Below are positions 50,503 to 60,122 of a stretch of 64,000 nt of DNA, one piece after another. A program made the translations under genes and the position numbers. Numbering within the stretch: position 1 is the first letter of the stretch; each line of letters begins with the position of its first letter. Origin of the DNA: Roseinatronobacter alkalisoli (GTDB lineage: Bacteria > Pseudomonadota > Alphaproteobacteria > Rhodobacterales > Rhodobacteraceae); assembly GCF_028745735.1 (NCBI RefSeq), contig NZ_JAQZSM010000007.1, positions 114,812-178,811 on the forward strand, written 5' to 3'. The notes under the pieces are model-generated. The model saw nothing but the letters and a program-made list of their open reading frames with translations. It was not told the DNA's origin and ran no database searches.

Positions 50503-51321
50503 ATGCCCGAACTCAGCAAGAACCCGCGCCCTGTGCCTGAACTTGACCCGGTCTGGTCCCGGATCCGCCAAGAGGCAAGCGCGGCAGTGGAAATGGAGCC
50601 GCTGATGGGCGGTGTGTTCCATTCCTCGATTCTGCATCACAGGACACTGGAACAGGCGCTTGCCTTCCGTTTGTCACAGAAACTGGCCTCTGCCGAAATG
50701 TCGGAACAGATTCTGCGTGAAATCATGGACGAAGCCCATGCCCGCGATCCGGGTCTGGGCACAGCCGCGCGCGCCGATATCGTCGCCACTTTCGAACGTG
50801 ACCCGGCCTGCGAACGGTTCATGAAACCGCTTCTGTATTTCAAGGGCTTTCAGGCGGTGCAGGCCTACCGCATCGCGCATTGGCTGTGCCTGCAGGGCCG
50901 CAGTGATTTTGCAAGCCTGATACAGATGCGGGTGTCCGAAGTGTTCGGTGTGGACATTCATCCCGGTGCGCGGATCGGTCAGGGAATCATGATCGATCAC
51001 GCCCATTCCATTGTTATCGGGGAAACCGCAGTCGTCGGTGATAATGTGTCGATGCTGCATTCGGTCACGCTGGGCGGCACCGGCAAGCAGGATGGCGACC
51101 GTCACCCGAAAATCGGCAATGGGGTGCTGATCGGGGCGGGGGCCAAGGTGCTGGGGAATATCCGCGTGGGCGATTGCGCCCGCATCGCTGCAGGGTCCGT
51201 CGTGCTGGAAGAAGTGCCGTCGCGCAGCACTGTCGCCGGTGTTCCCGCGCGCGTGGTGGGGGAAGCGGGCTGTTCGCAGCCCTCGCTGACCATGGACCAC
51301 CTGCTGCGCGGCGAGATATGA
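50503..51321 (+). CDS. cysE: Serine O-acetyltransferase
   Basis: First step of cysteine synthesis (272 residues). The N-terminal SATase helices (WSRIRQEASAAVEMEPLMGG) are followed by left-handed beta-helix hexapeptides: VDIHPGARIGQGIMIDHAHS and NVSMLHSVTLGGTGKQDGDR. An AAGGA site supports ATG 50503 rather than 50485. 6-bp GC hairpin at 51340-51355 follows. Confidence 0.96.
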   Translation: MPELSKNPRPVPELDPVWSRIRQEASAAVEMEPLMGGVFHSSILHHRTLEQALAFRLSQKLASAEMSEQILREIMDEAHARDPGLGTAARADIVATFERDPACERFMKPLLYFKGFQAVQAYRIAHWLCLQGRSDFASLIQMRVSEVFGVDIHPGARIGQGIMIDHAHSIVIGETAVVGDNVSMLHSVTLGGTGKQDGDRHPKIGNGVLIGAGAKVLGNIRVGDCARIAAGSVVLEEVPSRSTVAGVPARVVGEAGCSQPSLTMDHLLRGEI

Positions 51322-51361
51322 CGCGCGCGGGGCGGGGGCGGGGGCGGATGCCCCCCGATAA

Positions 51362-51656
51362 CGTCGGGCAGATGCGCTTGACGCGCGGATCATCGATACC
51401 GGGATCACCGCGCGCCTGATCCCCGGCACCGCCGATGGGGAAGTTGCGCCTGCAACACTTTATTCCGACAACTCCTATCCGGATGTGGTGCTATCCCCCG
51501 GTGACCGACCTACATCCGGCGCTGCCCCCCCCCGGGGCGCGGCCGCGCCATATCCGGTGGAATTTCGTGACCTCCGGCCGCGACAGGACAGACCACGCCA
51601 GATTGCAATGGCGTGCTGCAGATCGGGGGCAGAACCACCCCGCAAGCGTCAAGGAT
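51362..51656 (+). pseudogene. Possible gene remnant of unknown family
   Basis: The frame just after the TAA at 51359-51361 reads a peptide with protein-like composition: ADALDARIIDTGITARLIPG, then TADGEVAPATLYSDNSYPDV and VLSPGD. It ends in low-complexity, proline-rich sequence and a stop at 51654-51656, with no proper start. I could not recognise it; it may be a decayed fragment. The rest of the 488-bp gap between cysE and tyrS holds a GC hairpin and the 26-nt motif at 51715-51740. Confidence 0.35.
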
Positions 51657-51714
51657 GATGTCACCCCTTGCCCTGATACGCGCGCGCCAGGCATGGCAGA
51701 ATAAAAGCGCCGTC

Positions 51715-51740
51715 CTGCTTTCATTCTGGTAAAAATATCC
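51715..51740 (-). repeat. Short conserved motif, copy B
   Basis: On the minus strand it reads GGATATTTTTACCAGAATG and ends AAAGCAG, matching 9391-9416 at 23 of 26 positions. It lies about 70 bp past the tyrS stop, in the tyrS sense direction. Confidence 0.6.
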
Positions 51741-51809
51741 AATAATCCGCCCCGGCCCGGCGCCGCGCGTCTGGCGGGCAGGGCATCAAGGTCAGGCGGT
51801 GTCATCTTT

Positions 51810-53066
51810 TCAGGCCCCGGCCAGCACCACCTGCGCGTGGCGCTTCTTGCCGGCGGTCAGCTTCACCGGCTGCGCCAGATCAGCCGCACTGATCATCTGG
51901 CCTGCATCGGTGACCAGCGCATCATTCGCGCGCGCCCCCCCTTCCAGGATCAGGCGTTTGGCGTCCTTGCCGGATTTCGCCAGCCCGGAGCGCACGAAAA
52001 GCTGTGCCATCGACATGCCGTCTGCCAACTCGGCTGCGCTCAGTGTCAGCGTGGGCAGGTCATCGCCCAGGCCCCCTTTTTCAAACACGTCGCGCGCCGT
52101 GGCTTCAGCGGTGGCGGCAGCATCCGCCCCATGGCACAGGGTCGTCACCTCATTGGCCAGAATGACCTTGGCCGCGTTGATGTCCGACCCTTCCAGCGCG
52201 CCCAGCCGGTCGCATTCCTCGACCGGAAGTTCAGTGTAAAGTTTCAGAAAACGCCCGACATCGGCATCAGTGGTATTGCGCCAGAACTGCCAGAACTCAT
52301 AAGGGCTGAGCATATCGGCATTCAGCCAGATGGCACCGCCTTGCGATTTGCCCATTTTGCGCCCGTCCGATGTGGTCAGAAGCGGCGTGGTCAGACCAAA
52401 GATTTCTGCGTCCGCAATGCGGCGCGCAAGGTCAATACCATTGACGATATTGCCCCATTGGTCCGATCCGCCCATCTGCAACAGGCACCCATGGCGGCGG
52501 AATATTTCCACAAAATCATAAGCTTGCAGGATCATGTAGTTGAATTCAAGAAAGGACAGCGACTGTTCGCGGTCCAGCCGCGACTTGACCGATTCAAAGC
52601 TGAGCATGCGGTTCACGCTGAAATGCCGCCCCACATCGCGCAGGAAATCAAGGTAGTTCAGCCCGTCCAGCCATTCGGCATTGTTCAGCATGACCGCACC
52701 AGCGGCGCTGTCGTCATAGGACAGGTATTTCGCGAAAACCTGTTGCATACCCGCGATATTGGCTGCAATCGCGGCCCCATCCAGCAGCGGGCGTTCATCC
52801 GACCGGAAACTTGGGTCGCCCACCTTGGTTGTGCCGCCCCCCATCAGGGTGATGGGCTTATGGCCGCATTTCTGGAACCAGCGCAGCACCATGATATTCA
52901 GCAAATGGCCCACATGCAGCGATTTCGCCGTGGCATCATAGCCGATATAGGCGGGTACAACCCCCTTGATCAGCGCTTCGTCCAGACCTTGCAGATCGGT
53001 GCAATTGTCAAAGAAGCCGCGTGCCTGAAGGATGTTCAGGAAATCTGATTTGGGTCTGTAGGTCAT
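51810..53066 (-). CDS. tyrS: Tyrosine--tRNA ligase
   Basis: Class I synthetase for tRNA-Tyr (418 residues). HIGH-like HVGH is at 51-54 ([15 protein letters not shown]), the KMSKS-like signature is [14 protein letters not shown], and an S4 RNA-binding domain ends the protein. ATG 53066 was chosen because the family similarity ([18 protein letters not shown]) starts there; the frame stays open 49 codons upstream, overlapping anmK on the other strand. Divergent from anmK, with 64 bp between starts. Confidence 0.97.
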   Translation of the reverse strand: MTYRPKSDFLNILQARGFFDNCTDLQGLDEALIKGVVPAYIGYDATAKSLHVGHLLNIMVLRWFQKCGHKPITLMGGGTTKVGDPSFRSDERPLLDGAAIAANIAGMQQVFAKYLSYDDSAAGAVMLNNAEWLDGLNYLDFLRDVGRHFSVNRMLSFESVKSRLDREQSLSFLEFNYMILQAYDFVEIFRRHGCLLQMGGSDQWGNIVNGIDLARRIADAEIFGLTTPLLTTSDGRKMGKSQGGAIWLNADMLSPYEFWQFWRNTTDADVGRFLKLYTELPVEECDRLGALEGSDINAAKVILANEVTTLCHGADAAATAEATARDVFEKGGLGDDLPTLTLSAAELADGMSMAQLFVRSGLAKSGKDAKRLILEGGARANDALVTDAGQMISAADLAQPVKLTAGKKRHAQVVLAGA

Positions 53067-53130
53067 TTTTGCTTGTCCCGGATGGCCGATTGCGCGTTCT
53101 ATAGCCGCGCAGGCTGCCAAGGAAAAGCCC

Positions 53131-54222
53131 ATGTTGGAATCACAACCCGTTACCGTGCTGGGAATGATGTCGGGCACCTCGCTTGACGGTGTGGATGCAG
53201 CCCTGCTGCGCACCGATGGCGAAAGGATCGCAGGTTTCGGCCCGACCGCGTACCGCGCCTATACGGACAGTGAACGCGCGGTCTTGCGCGCAGCCCTTGG
53301 CCGCTGGCCGGGCGACGACGGGGTAGAGGATGTGGCCGAACTGGTGGAAACGGCGCATGCAGAAATCATGGCGCGTTTCGACGGGGTGGAACTTGCGGGT
53401 TTTCACGGCCAGACATTGGCGCATGACCCGCGCGGACGCGGCACGCATCAGGCCGGGTCGGGGGCGGTGCTGGCACTGGTGGCAGGCTATCCGGTGGTCT
53501 GGGATTTTCGCAGCTCCGACATTCAGCTTGGCGGGCAGGGCGCCCCACTGGCACCGTTTTACCATTTCGCACTGGCGCGTCACATCGGGGCAAAAGCCCC
53601 CGTTGCGTTCCTGAACCTTGGCGGTGTGGGCAATGTGACATGGGTGGACCCGTCCAGGGCAAAACCCGAAGATGAAGGCGCGCTTCTGGCCTTTGACACC
53701 GGCCCTGCGAATGCGCCGCTGGACGATCTGTGCCAGTCCCGCCTTGGGCTTGCCCGCGATGAAGGGGGGGCGCTGGCGGCCACCGGGCAGGTGGATGCGG
53801 ATGTTGTGCGCGCCTTTCTGGAAGATGGCTATTTCTTCCGGATGCCGCCCAAATCGCTGGATCGCCATTTTCCCGCGCTGGATGGTGCGGTGGCGCATTT
53901 ATCCGATGCTGATGCACTGGCCACGCTGTCGGAATGCGCTGCCGCCGCCGTGGCTGAAGGGTTTGCCCATTTCCCTGCCGAACCGGCGCAGCTTCTGGTC
54001 TGTGGTGGTGGGCGGCACAATGCTGACCTGATGCGCCGGATAGCGCGGCGTCTGGCCTGTCCGGTTGTGCCTGTCGAATCGGTCGGGCTGGATGGTGACA
54101 TGCTGGAAGCACAGGCATTCGCCTATCTTGCAGTGCGGGTGGCGCGCGGATTGCCCACATCCTGCCCCGGCACCACAGGTGTTGCTGCTGCCGTAGGCGG
54201 CGGACAGGTCAGCACGCCGTGA
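53131..54222 (+). CDS. anmK: Anhydro-N-acetylmuramic acid kinase
   Basis: Recycles cell-wall 1,6-anhydroMurNAc to MurNAc-6-P (363 residues). ASKHA kinase features: [18 protein letters not shown] at the phosphate-1 loop, [16 protein letters not shown] with the substrate His/Gln, and the adenosine-binding [18 protein letters not shown]. An AAGGA site lies before ATG 53131. Shares a 64-bp divergent region with tyrS, an arrangement common in Rhodobacterales. Confidence 0.96.
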   Translation: MLESQPVTVLGMMSGTSLDGVDAALLRTDGERIAGFGPTAYRAYTDSERAVLRAALGRWPGDDGVEDVAELVETAHAEIMARFDGVELAGFHGQTLAHDPRGRGTHQAGSGAVLALVAGYPVVWDFRSSDIQLGGQGAPLAPFYHFALARHIGAKAPVAFLNLGGVGNVTWVDPSRAKPEDEGALLAFDTGPANAPLDDLCQSRLGLARDEGGALAATGQVDADVVRAFLEDGYFFRMPPKSLDRHFPALDGAVAHLSDADALATLSECAAAAVAEGFAHFPAEPAQLLVCGGGRHNADLMRRIARRLACPVVPVESVGLDGDMLEAQAFAYLAVRVARGLPTSCPGTTGVAAAVGGGQVSTP

Positions 54223-54282
54223 TTTCTGGTGCTGCGTGTTCTGATGCGCTAGGCTGCGACAAAAAGATTCTGAAGGATATAC

Positions 54283-54576
54283 ATGATGCAAGATATTGAC
54301 GACGACCGCCCGTCCCCGCCGCTGGAAAAACCCGCAGAATCGCTTCTGCTGCGGCTGGTCTATATGCTGATTATCGCGGCAATGATGTCGGTGGCGCAAT
54401 CCATCCTGTTTCTGGTGGCTGTCATTCAGTTTGTCGTTGTCATCATCGACAAACGCCAGCCCAATGAACGGCTGGCGGATTTCGGCTGCATGGTGGGGGC
54501 ATGGATCGCCAAGGCTGCGCGCTATCTGTCAGTTGCCACTGATGCCAAACCATGGCCCTTCAAAGAGATGGACTGA
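54283..54576 (+). CDS. DUF4389 membrane protein
   Basis: A 97-residue protein with a membrane stretch of one or two segments (LLLRLVYMLIIAAMMSVAQS and ILFLVAVIQFVVVII), then the family hallmark QPNERLADFGCMVGAWI and the tail KPWPFKEMD. The function of DUF4389 is unknown. Starts with two ATGs in a row (54283 or 54286). 60 bp after anmK. Confidence 0.82.
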   Translation: MMQDIDDDRPSPPLEKPAESLLLRLVYMLIIAAMMSVAQSILFLVAVIQFVVVIIDKRQPNERLADFGCMVGAWIAKAARYLSVATDAKPWPFKEMD

Positions 54577-54637
54577 AGCGGTTGCAGCGCGGGGCCACGC
54601 GGCCTAAGTGTTGGTCAAGTTCACAGCGGAGTAGTCC

Positions 54638-56443
54638 ATGCCACTTGACCAGCAAAGCACCACCAAGACCGAATTCGGCAATCTGCCCGATTGGGATTTA
54701 AGCGCGCTATACACGGCCCCCGATGCGCCGGAACTGACCCGCGATTTTGACTGGCTGCGGCAGGAATGCGCAGCATTCGCATCCGCGTATGAAGGCAGGC
54801 TTGCGCAGCTGTCGGGCGCGGACATGCTGGACTGCGTGCAGCGCTATGAAAAGATCGACATGGTTGCCGGGCGGCTGATGTCCTATGCGGGCTTGCGCTA
54901 TTATCAGAACACGGTTGACCCGGAACGTGCAAAATTCATGGCCGATGCACAGGACCGCGTGACTGATGCGACCACGCCGCTGGTATTCTTCACACTGGAA
55001 ATGAACCGCATCGATGATGCCGCGTTTGATGCGTTGGTGTCTGGCAATGCGAATCTGGCGCGGTATCGCCCGGTGTTTGACCGCATGCGCGCCATGCGCC
55101 CGCATCAATTGTCGGATGAGCTGGAAAAATTCCTGCATGACCAGTCCACGGTCGGGTCTGCTGCGTGGAACCGTCTGTTCGATGAAACCATGGCGGGCCT
55201 GCATTTCGAGGTGGAGGGAGAGTCCGAGCCGCTGGGGCTGGAAGCCACGCTGAACCTGCTGACCGACCCTGACCGCAAGCGCAGACAGGCCGCAGCACAG
55301 GCGCTGGCCTTTGTGTTTTCGGGGCAGTTGAAACTGTTTGCGCGGGTGCACAACACACTGGCCAAGGAAAAGGAAATCGAAGATCGCTGGCGCAAGATGC
55401 CATCAGCGCAACATGCCCGCCATCTGTCCAACCATGTCGAACCCGAAGTTGTGCAGGCGCTGCGCGATGCAGTGGTCGCTGCCTATCCGAACCTGAGCCA
55501 TCGGTATTATGCGCTGAAAGCGCGCTGGATGGGGCTGGAGAAGCTGGAAGTCTGGGATCGCAACGCGCCCCTGCCGCTGGAAGCGCCGCGCGTGTTCAGC
55601 TGGGATGATGCGCGCCAGACTGTGCTGGATGCCTATGCAGGGTTTTCGCCGAAACTGGCCGAACTGGCTGAACCTTTCTTCAGCAATGGCTGGATCGATG
55701 CAGCGGTGAAACCCGGCAAGGCACCGGGCGCATTTGCCCACCCGACAGTGACAGATGCGCATCCTTTCGTGATGCTGAATTATCTGGGCAAGCCGCGCGA
55801 TGTGATGACACTGGCGCATGAACTGGGGCATGGGGTGCATCAGCGGCTGGCCGCAGGGCAGGGGGAATTGCTGTCGTCAACACCCCTGACGCTGGCGGAA
55901 ACCGCGTCTGTGTTCGGCGAGATGCTGACCTTCCAGAAAATGCTGGCACAGGCGAAAACCCAGTCTGAACGCAAAATTCTTCTGGCCGGCAAGGTTGAGG
56001 ACATGATCAACACGGTCGTGCGCCAGATCGCGTTTTATGATTTCGAATGCAAGCTGCATGCGGCACGGCGCGAAGGTGAGTTGACGCCTGACGACATCAA
56101 CGCGCTGTGGATGAGCGTGCAGGCCGAAAGTTTGGGGCCGGTGTTTGAATATATGGACGGGTATGAAACCTTCTGGGCGTATATCCCGCATTTCGTGCAT
56201 TCGCCGTTTTATGTCTATGCCTATGCATTTGGTGACGGGCTGGTGAATGCGCTTTACGCGGCCTATCAGGATGCGCCAGAGGGGTTTCAGGACAAGTATT
56301 TCGACATGCTGGCCGCAGGTGGGTCCAAACACCACAAGGATCTGTTGGCGCCCTTCGGGCTGGATGCGTCCGACCCTGCCTTCTGGGACAAGGGGTTGCA
56401 GATGATCGCAGGCTTCATCGATGAGCTGGAGGCGATGGAATAG
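54638..56443 (+). CDS. pepF: M3-family oligoendopeptidase F
   Basis: Cytosolic zinc metallopeptidase of 601 residues that cleaves oligopeptides. The zinc-binding HELGH is at 394-398 (MTLAHELGHGVHQRL) and the third ligand region in PLTLAETASVFGEMLTF. The N-terminus QTTKTEFGNLPDWDLSALYT-like opening is typical of PepF. 61 bp after the DUF4389 gene; a long inverted repeat follows at 56465-56499. Confidence 0.95.
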   Translation: MPLDQQSTTKTEFGNLPDWDLSALYTAPDAPELTRDFDWLRQECAAFASAYEGRLAQLSGADMLDCVQRYEKIDMVAGRLMSYAGLRYYQNTVDPERAKFMADAQDRVTDATTPLVFFTLEMNRIDDAAFDALVSGNANLARYRPVFDRMRAMRPHQLSDELEKFLHDQSTVGSAAWNRLFDETMAGLHFEVEGESEPLGLEATLNLLTDPDRKRRQAAAQALAFVFSGQLKLFARVHNTLAKEKEIEDRWRKMPSAQHARHLSNHVEPEVVQALRDAVVAAYPNLSHRYYALKARWMGLEKLEVWDRNAPLPLEAPRVFSWDDARQTVLDAYAGFSPKLAELAEPFFSNGWIDAAVKPGKAPGAFAHPTVTDAHPFVMLNYLGKPRDVMTLAHELGHGVHQRLAAGQGELLSSTPLTLAETASVFGEMLTFQKMLAQAKTQSERKILLAGKVEDMINTVVRQIAFYDFECKLHAARREGELTPDDINALWMSVQAESLGPVFEYMDGYETFWAYIPHFVHSPFYVYAYAFGDGLVNALYAAYQDAPEGFQDKYFDMLAAGGSKHHKDLLAPFGLDASDPAFWDKGLQMIAGFIDELEAME

Positions 56444-56464
56444 CCGCCAGCGCGTGACCCGACC

Positions 56465-56499
56465 AGGCCGGAATACCCGTTTGCGGGTGGTTCCGGCCT
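56465..56499 (+). terminator. Hairpin downstream of pepF
   Basis: AGGCCGGAA (56465-56473) pairs with TTCCGGCCT (56491-56499), with an inner ACCCG/CGGGT stem. It lies 22 bp after the pepF stop. There is no T-run, and the same sequence occurs as outer flank of element copy 1, so it may be part of the repeat family rather than a dedicated terminator. Confidence 0.5.
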
Positions 56500-56728
56500 G
56501 AAGGGGGGGAATGGATATAGCCCGCGCCAGCGGTGGGCCGGGGTCTGCCGGTCCCAGGTATTAGAAGTTCACTTTATCCATGCGGCAGGACTCCGACATT
56601 CAAGGGCTGATTCAGCACCAGCGAAATCGGCAGGCCGCGGGACGGCCCACCGATGGTGCGGCGGCCTGCGGCCTTTGTTCCGCACGCTTTGGCAATGCCC
56701 CGACATCCGTTTCACACCGGGTTCAGCA
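56500..56728 (-). repeat. Dispersed inverted-repeat element, copy 9
   Basis: Complete minus-orientation copy. The right arm appears first (CAGCGGTGGGCC at 56528-56539) and the left arm second (GGCCCACCGATGGTG, about 56645-56659). The core, reverse complement of GGATAAAGTGAACTTC, is near 56565-56580. Its outer flank (CATCCGTTTCACACCGGGTT) runs into the 3' end of the hydroxyacid dehydrogenase gene, whose TGA stop lies within it. Confidence 0.8.
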
Positions 56729-57668
56729 ACGCGTCCCCCTGCGCATGCGCAATCGCGTTTTCCAGCGCCATCATGCCCATCTCTTCGCGGACATCCAGTG
56801 CGGCGGTGCCCAGATGTGGCAGCAGGGTCACATTCTCCATGCGGCGCAGGGCCACTGGTACATCCGGTTCGAATTCATAGACATCCAGCCCCGCGCCTGC
56901 GATCCGGCCCTGCTGCAAAGCGGCAATCAGGGCCGCTTCATCGACCACATCGCCGCGCGCGATATTGACCAGATGGGCGTGTGGGCGCATTGCCGCCAGT
57001 TCCTGCGCCCCGATCAGATGGCGCGTATCCGCCCCGCCCGGAACCGCCAGCACCACCACATCGGAGGCCGCCAATACATCCGTGATACTGTCAAGCTGGC
57101 GCGCGGGCAGATCAATCGCGCGGGGTGAGCGGTTGTGATAGACCACCTCCATCCCCAGCCCGAAATGCACGCGCCTTGCGATTGCCTGACCAATGCGGCC
57201 CATGCCGATTATCCCGCAGGTCTTGCCACCCAGATGCAGGCCCAGCATTTGTGTCGGGTGCCAGCCCGACCATTTTCCCGCGCGCACCAGCCGTTCACCT
57301 TCGCCCGCGCGGCGCGCAGACATCATGACCAGCATCAGCGCGATATCGGCCGTGGCGTCAGTTACCGCGCCGGGCGTGTTGGTGACCGCCACACCGGCCT
57401 GTCGCGCGGCAGCAACATCAATATGATTATACCCCACGCCGAAATTCGCCAGCAAACGACAGCGTGCCGTTTCCATCCCGCTGAACACTTCGGCGCTGAA
57501 CATATCCCCCAATGTCGGGATGATCACGTCATACAGCACCAACGCTGCGCGCATTTCCCCCTTCTTCAGGGGCGATGTCTGCGCGCGCAGTGTCACGTTG
57601 AAATTTTCCCGCGCGCGTTCCAGGACACGCTCGGGCAGGGGGCGGGTGATATAGAGTTCCTTCATCAT
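56712..57668 (-). CDS. D-2-hydroxyacid dehydrogenase (glyoxylate/hydroxypyruvate reductase type)
   Basis: NAD(P)-dependent D-2-hydroxyacid dehydrogenase of 318 residues. The Rossmann motif GMGRIG is at 155-160. The catalytic triad regions are NIARGDVVDEAALIAAL (Arg), YEFEPDVPVAL (Glu) and VTLLPHLGTA (His). It resembles GhrB/GyaR glyoxylate reductases. Start is ATG 57668 or the next ATG. The last codons (LLNPV) and stop overlap the flank of repeat copy 9. Follows csaA by 7 bp. Confidence 0.92.
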   Translation of the reverse strand: MMKELYITRPLPERVLERARENFNVTLRAQTSPLKKGEMRAALVLYDVIIPTLGDMFSAEVFSGMETARCRLLANFGVGYNHIDVAAARQAGVAVTNTPGAVTDATADIALMLVMMSARRAGEGERLVRAGKWSGWHPTQMLGLHLGGKTCGIIGMGRIGQAIARRVHFGLGMEVVYHNRSPRAIDLPARQLDSITDVLAASDVVVLAVPGGADTRHLIGAQELAAMRPHAHLVNIARGDVVDEAALIAALQQGRIAGAGLDVYEFEPDVPVALRRMENVTLLPHLGTAALDVREEMGMMALENAIAHAQGDALLNPV

Positions 57669-57675
57669 GCGACTT

Positions 57676-58017
57676 TCAATGCATCCGCGCGCCTTCGGGC
57701 ACGTCATGGTCCGGGGCCAGCAGCGAGATATGCCCCTGCGCGTCGGACACGCCCAGCACCAGCACTTCCGACATGAAAGGACCGATCTGCCGGGGCGGGA
57801 AATTCACCACCGCCATGACCTGCCGACCGATCAGTGTTTCAGGTGTATACAGGCCCGTAATCTGTGCGGATGATTTCTTCTCGCCCAACTCCGGGCCGAA
57901 ATCGATCCATAGCTTGATGGCGGGCTTGCGCGCTTGTGCAAAAGGTTCGGCACGGCTGATGCGGCCTGCGCGGATATCAACCTTCAGGAAATCGTCGAAA
58001 CTGATCGGGTTAGTCAT
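57676..58017 (-). CDS. csaA: tRNA-binding protein CsaA
   Basis: A 113-residue dimeric OB-fold protein with the tRNA-binding/EMAPII-like domain: FLKVDIRAGRISRAEPFAQA and EKKSSAQITGLYTPETLIGR. CsaA is described as a chaperone and tRNA-binding protein. It overlaps the end of proC by 4 bp. Confidence 0.93.
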   Translation of the reverse strand: MTNPISFDDFLKVDIRAGRISRAEPFAQARKPAIKLWIDFGPELGEKKSSAQITGLYTPETLIGRQVMAVVNFPPRQIGPFMSEVLVLGVSDAQGHISLLAPDHDVPEGARMH

Positions 58018-58826
58018 TGCGCCAACTCCCGCGAGCGGTCTGCCGCAGCGCCAATCGCACGGACCATAAGCGGGGGCAGGCCATCCGCCTCATCCATAAG
58101 CACCGCCAGTGCTGCAGCCGTGGTGCCGCCGGGGCTGGTAACATTGACGCGCAGTTGCGCGGCGGTTTCCGTGCTGTCCTGTGCAAGGGCGGCGGCCCCT
58201 GTCACTGTCGCGCGCGCCAGTTGCATGGCCATGTCCGGCGACAACCCCTGCGATTCACCGGCGCGGGCCATGGCCTCGATCAGGTGAAAGACATAGGCCG
58301 GGCCGGACCCCGAAACGGCTGTCACCGCGTCCATCTGCGATTCATTTTCCAGCCGCAATGTCTGGCCAACCGCCGCAAGCAGGGATTCCGCCATTTCCAT
58401 GTCGGGTTCGGACACATGGGCATTGCCGATCAGTGCGGTAATTCCGCGTCCGACAGCGGCAGGGGTGTTGGGCATGGCGCGGATAATCGGGGTCTGCTGG
58501 CCCAGAATATCGCCGAACCGTGCAAGCGGTGTGCCCGCCGCGATTGACAGGAACAGGGTTTGCCCATTGCCCAGCGATTGCAACGCAGGCAGCGCATCGC
58601 CCATCATCTGCGGCTTGACCGCCAGCACGACCACCGCAGGCGCATCCGGCACCGCCCCGTTCAGCGCAACTCCACTGTCGCGCAGCCAGTCTGACGGGTG
58701 CGGTTCGATGACATGCACATTCGATGCTGGAATACCGCGTGCCAGCCAGCCCGCCAGCAGGGCAGATCCCATCTTGCCGCAACCCAGCAGAACCATTCCC
58801 TGTGCGTGAATCCGGTCAAGTGTCAT
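58014..58826 (-). CDS. proC: Pyrroline-5-carboxylate reductase
   Basis: Last step of proline synthesis (270 residues). NADPH-binding VLLGCGKMGSALLAGW at residues 12-27; the family signature is LRVNVTSPGGTTAAALAVLM near the C-terminus. An AAGGGGG ribosome site precedes ATG 58826. Part of the ybjN-proC-csaA-dehydrogenase run. Confidence 0.96.
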   Translation of the reverse strand: MTLDRIHAQGMVLLGCGKMGSALLAGWLARGIPASNVHVIEPHPSDWLRDSGVALNGAVPDAPAVVVLAVKPQMMGDALPALQSLGNGQTLFLSIAAGTPLARFGDILGQQTPIIRAMPNTPAAVGRGITALIGNAHVSEPDMEMAESLLAAVGQTLRLENESQMDAVTAVSGSGPAYVFHLIEAMARAGESQGLSPDMAMQLARATVTGAAALAQDSTETAAQLRVNVTSPGGTTAAALAVLMDEADGLPPLMVRAIGAAADRSRELAQ

Positions 58827-58932
58827 GATGCCCCCTTCATGTGTTTTGAACACTTGTTGCGCCGCAGCGGGGCAGCGTCAAGGGGGCGGGGTGGACGGGG
58901 TGCCGGAACGGGCGGGAAACCCCGCGACCGGA

Positions 58933-59436
58933 TCAGGCGTGTCCGACAGCTTCGGACAATGCCAGATCAAGCGCCGATTTCGGGCTGTGATCGGCCCAGG
59001 CGACCAGTTGAAACGCCGGATAAAACCGTTCCGCCGCCGTGATGGCTGTGCGGATCATGCGGTCAATCTGGTCCATTTCGGCGGTCTGGTCCTGGCCAAG
59101 CAGCAACCCGTAGCGCCAGACCATCAGGCGCTGACTGGCCCAGAAGCTGAACGCGCCGGACCAGACCATGTCATTCGCCCGGTTGATGGTTTCATAAACG
59201 GCGGGCAATGCGGCGTCGGGCGGGTCCATGTCGAATGTGCAGATCAGGCGCAGCATATCTTCATCCGGCGACAAGGCCAGCGTCAGTGCATAGCTGCGCC
59301 ATTGCCCTTCGACGACCATGGCGATCTGGTCCTCGGCCATGCGGTCGAAATCCCAGTCATTATGGTCGGCCAATGTCTCGACAATGTCGATCGGGTGGAT
59401 CGGATCGGTTGAAAGGTAAAATTCTGTTGCTGACAT
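58933..59436 (-). CDS. YbjN domain protein
   Basis: A 167-residue protein of the YbjN family (type III secretion chaperone-like fold): DPIHPIDIVETLADHNDWDF, then ALPAVYETINRANDMVWSGA. In E. coli YbjN affects motility and stress tolerance; here it is the first gene ahead of proC (106-bp gap). Function not known. Confidence 0.88.
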   Translation of the reverse strand: MSATEFYLSTDPIHPIDIVETLADHNDWDFDRMAEDQIAMVVEGQWRSYALTLALSPDEDMLRLICTFDMDPPDAALPAVYETINRANDMVWSGAFSFWASQRLMVWRYGLLLGQDQTAEMDQIDRMIRTAITAAERFYPAFQLVAWADHSPKSALDLALSEAVGHA

Positions 59437-60122
59437 ACCCGCCTCGTTCCGGTGATTGGACTGTCATTTGTGTTGAACCACAAGCAACAGTGGGTGACCC
59501 TATAATCTGCGCGCTTTTGGTATCGCTTACACTACATGGTGTGCTGAAACAGGTCATGAGTAAAGCGAAATCGCCGGGTCGGTATAAAATTCCTGTGTAT
59601 ATCTTGTGTGGCGTGACAGCGATATCTGCAGGAAACCGGAAGAACGCGGGGGATTGCGGAGGTTGCCGGATGCGGGCGCAGGCGGCAATAATTTAACTGG
59701 CCTTGACTGTTCTATTCAACGGGCCGGTGACGCGTTTCGCCCACGCTTTTGGCGCCGCCTGCCTGGCCCTAAGTATGTGTCATGCGCGGGACGGCAAACG
59801 CCGTGCATGGCGCAGCATCTTTGAATTAAAACAATTGTATGCAGAACCCACAGTGCGAACAGGAGTACGCGGTATTGACGCAGGCCGTTTCGACTGAAAG
59901 TTGTGCTTATCCGGAATATAGGCCGCACAATTGCCTGATATGCACTGTATTTCAAGGCGGTTGTTCCGAAATGTGGGCATATGGCTATTTACGGGCTTGA
60001 CCGATTTGCCATTATCGGCACAAACTTGCCTATGGTATCAGGTGTAACAGCCTGATTGCTACCTTCGCCTAAAATGGTGGGGGACAGACCGCCGCCAAGG
60101 CGGCGACAACAGAGAGGTAAAC
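59437..60122. other. 686-bp intergenic region without a recognised gene
   Basis: Between the divergent ybjN and amino-acid receptor genes. It looks AT-richer than its surroundings and holds a TATAAT at about 59499-59504, but no matching -35. Short open frames exist (e.g. 59606-59824) but have no ribosome site or recognisable composition. The last part carries the leader hairpin described separately. Confidence 0.6.
60090..60105 (+). promoter_or_regulatory. Leader hairpin before the amino-acid receptor gene
   Basis: CGCCGCC and GGCGGCG face each other around AA, forming a tight 6-7-bp stem immediately ahead of the AGAGAGG ribosome site and 17 nt before ATG 60123. It could influence translation or mRNA stability of the receptor gene. 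Confidence 0.45.

Noticed and set aside
51362..51656. Assignment of the cysE-tyrS fragment to a gene-transfer-agent tail protein
   Set aside because: Only a vague impression; no neighbouring GTA genes and no motif that would prove it.
59606..59824. 72-codon open frame in the region before aapJ
   Set aside because: No ribosome site, no recognisable domain, Cys/Arg-rich composition of chance frames.
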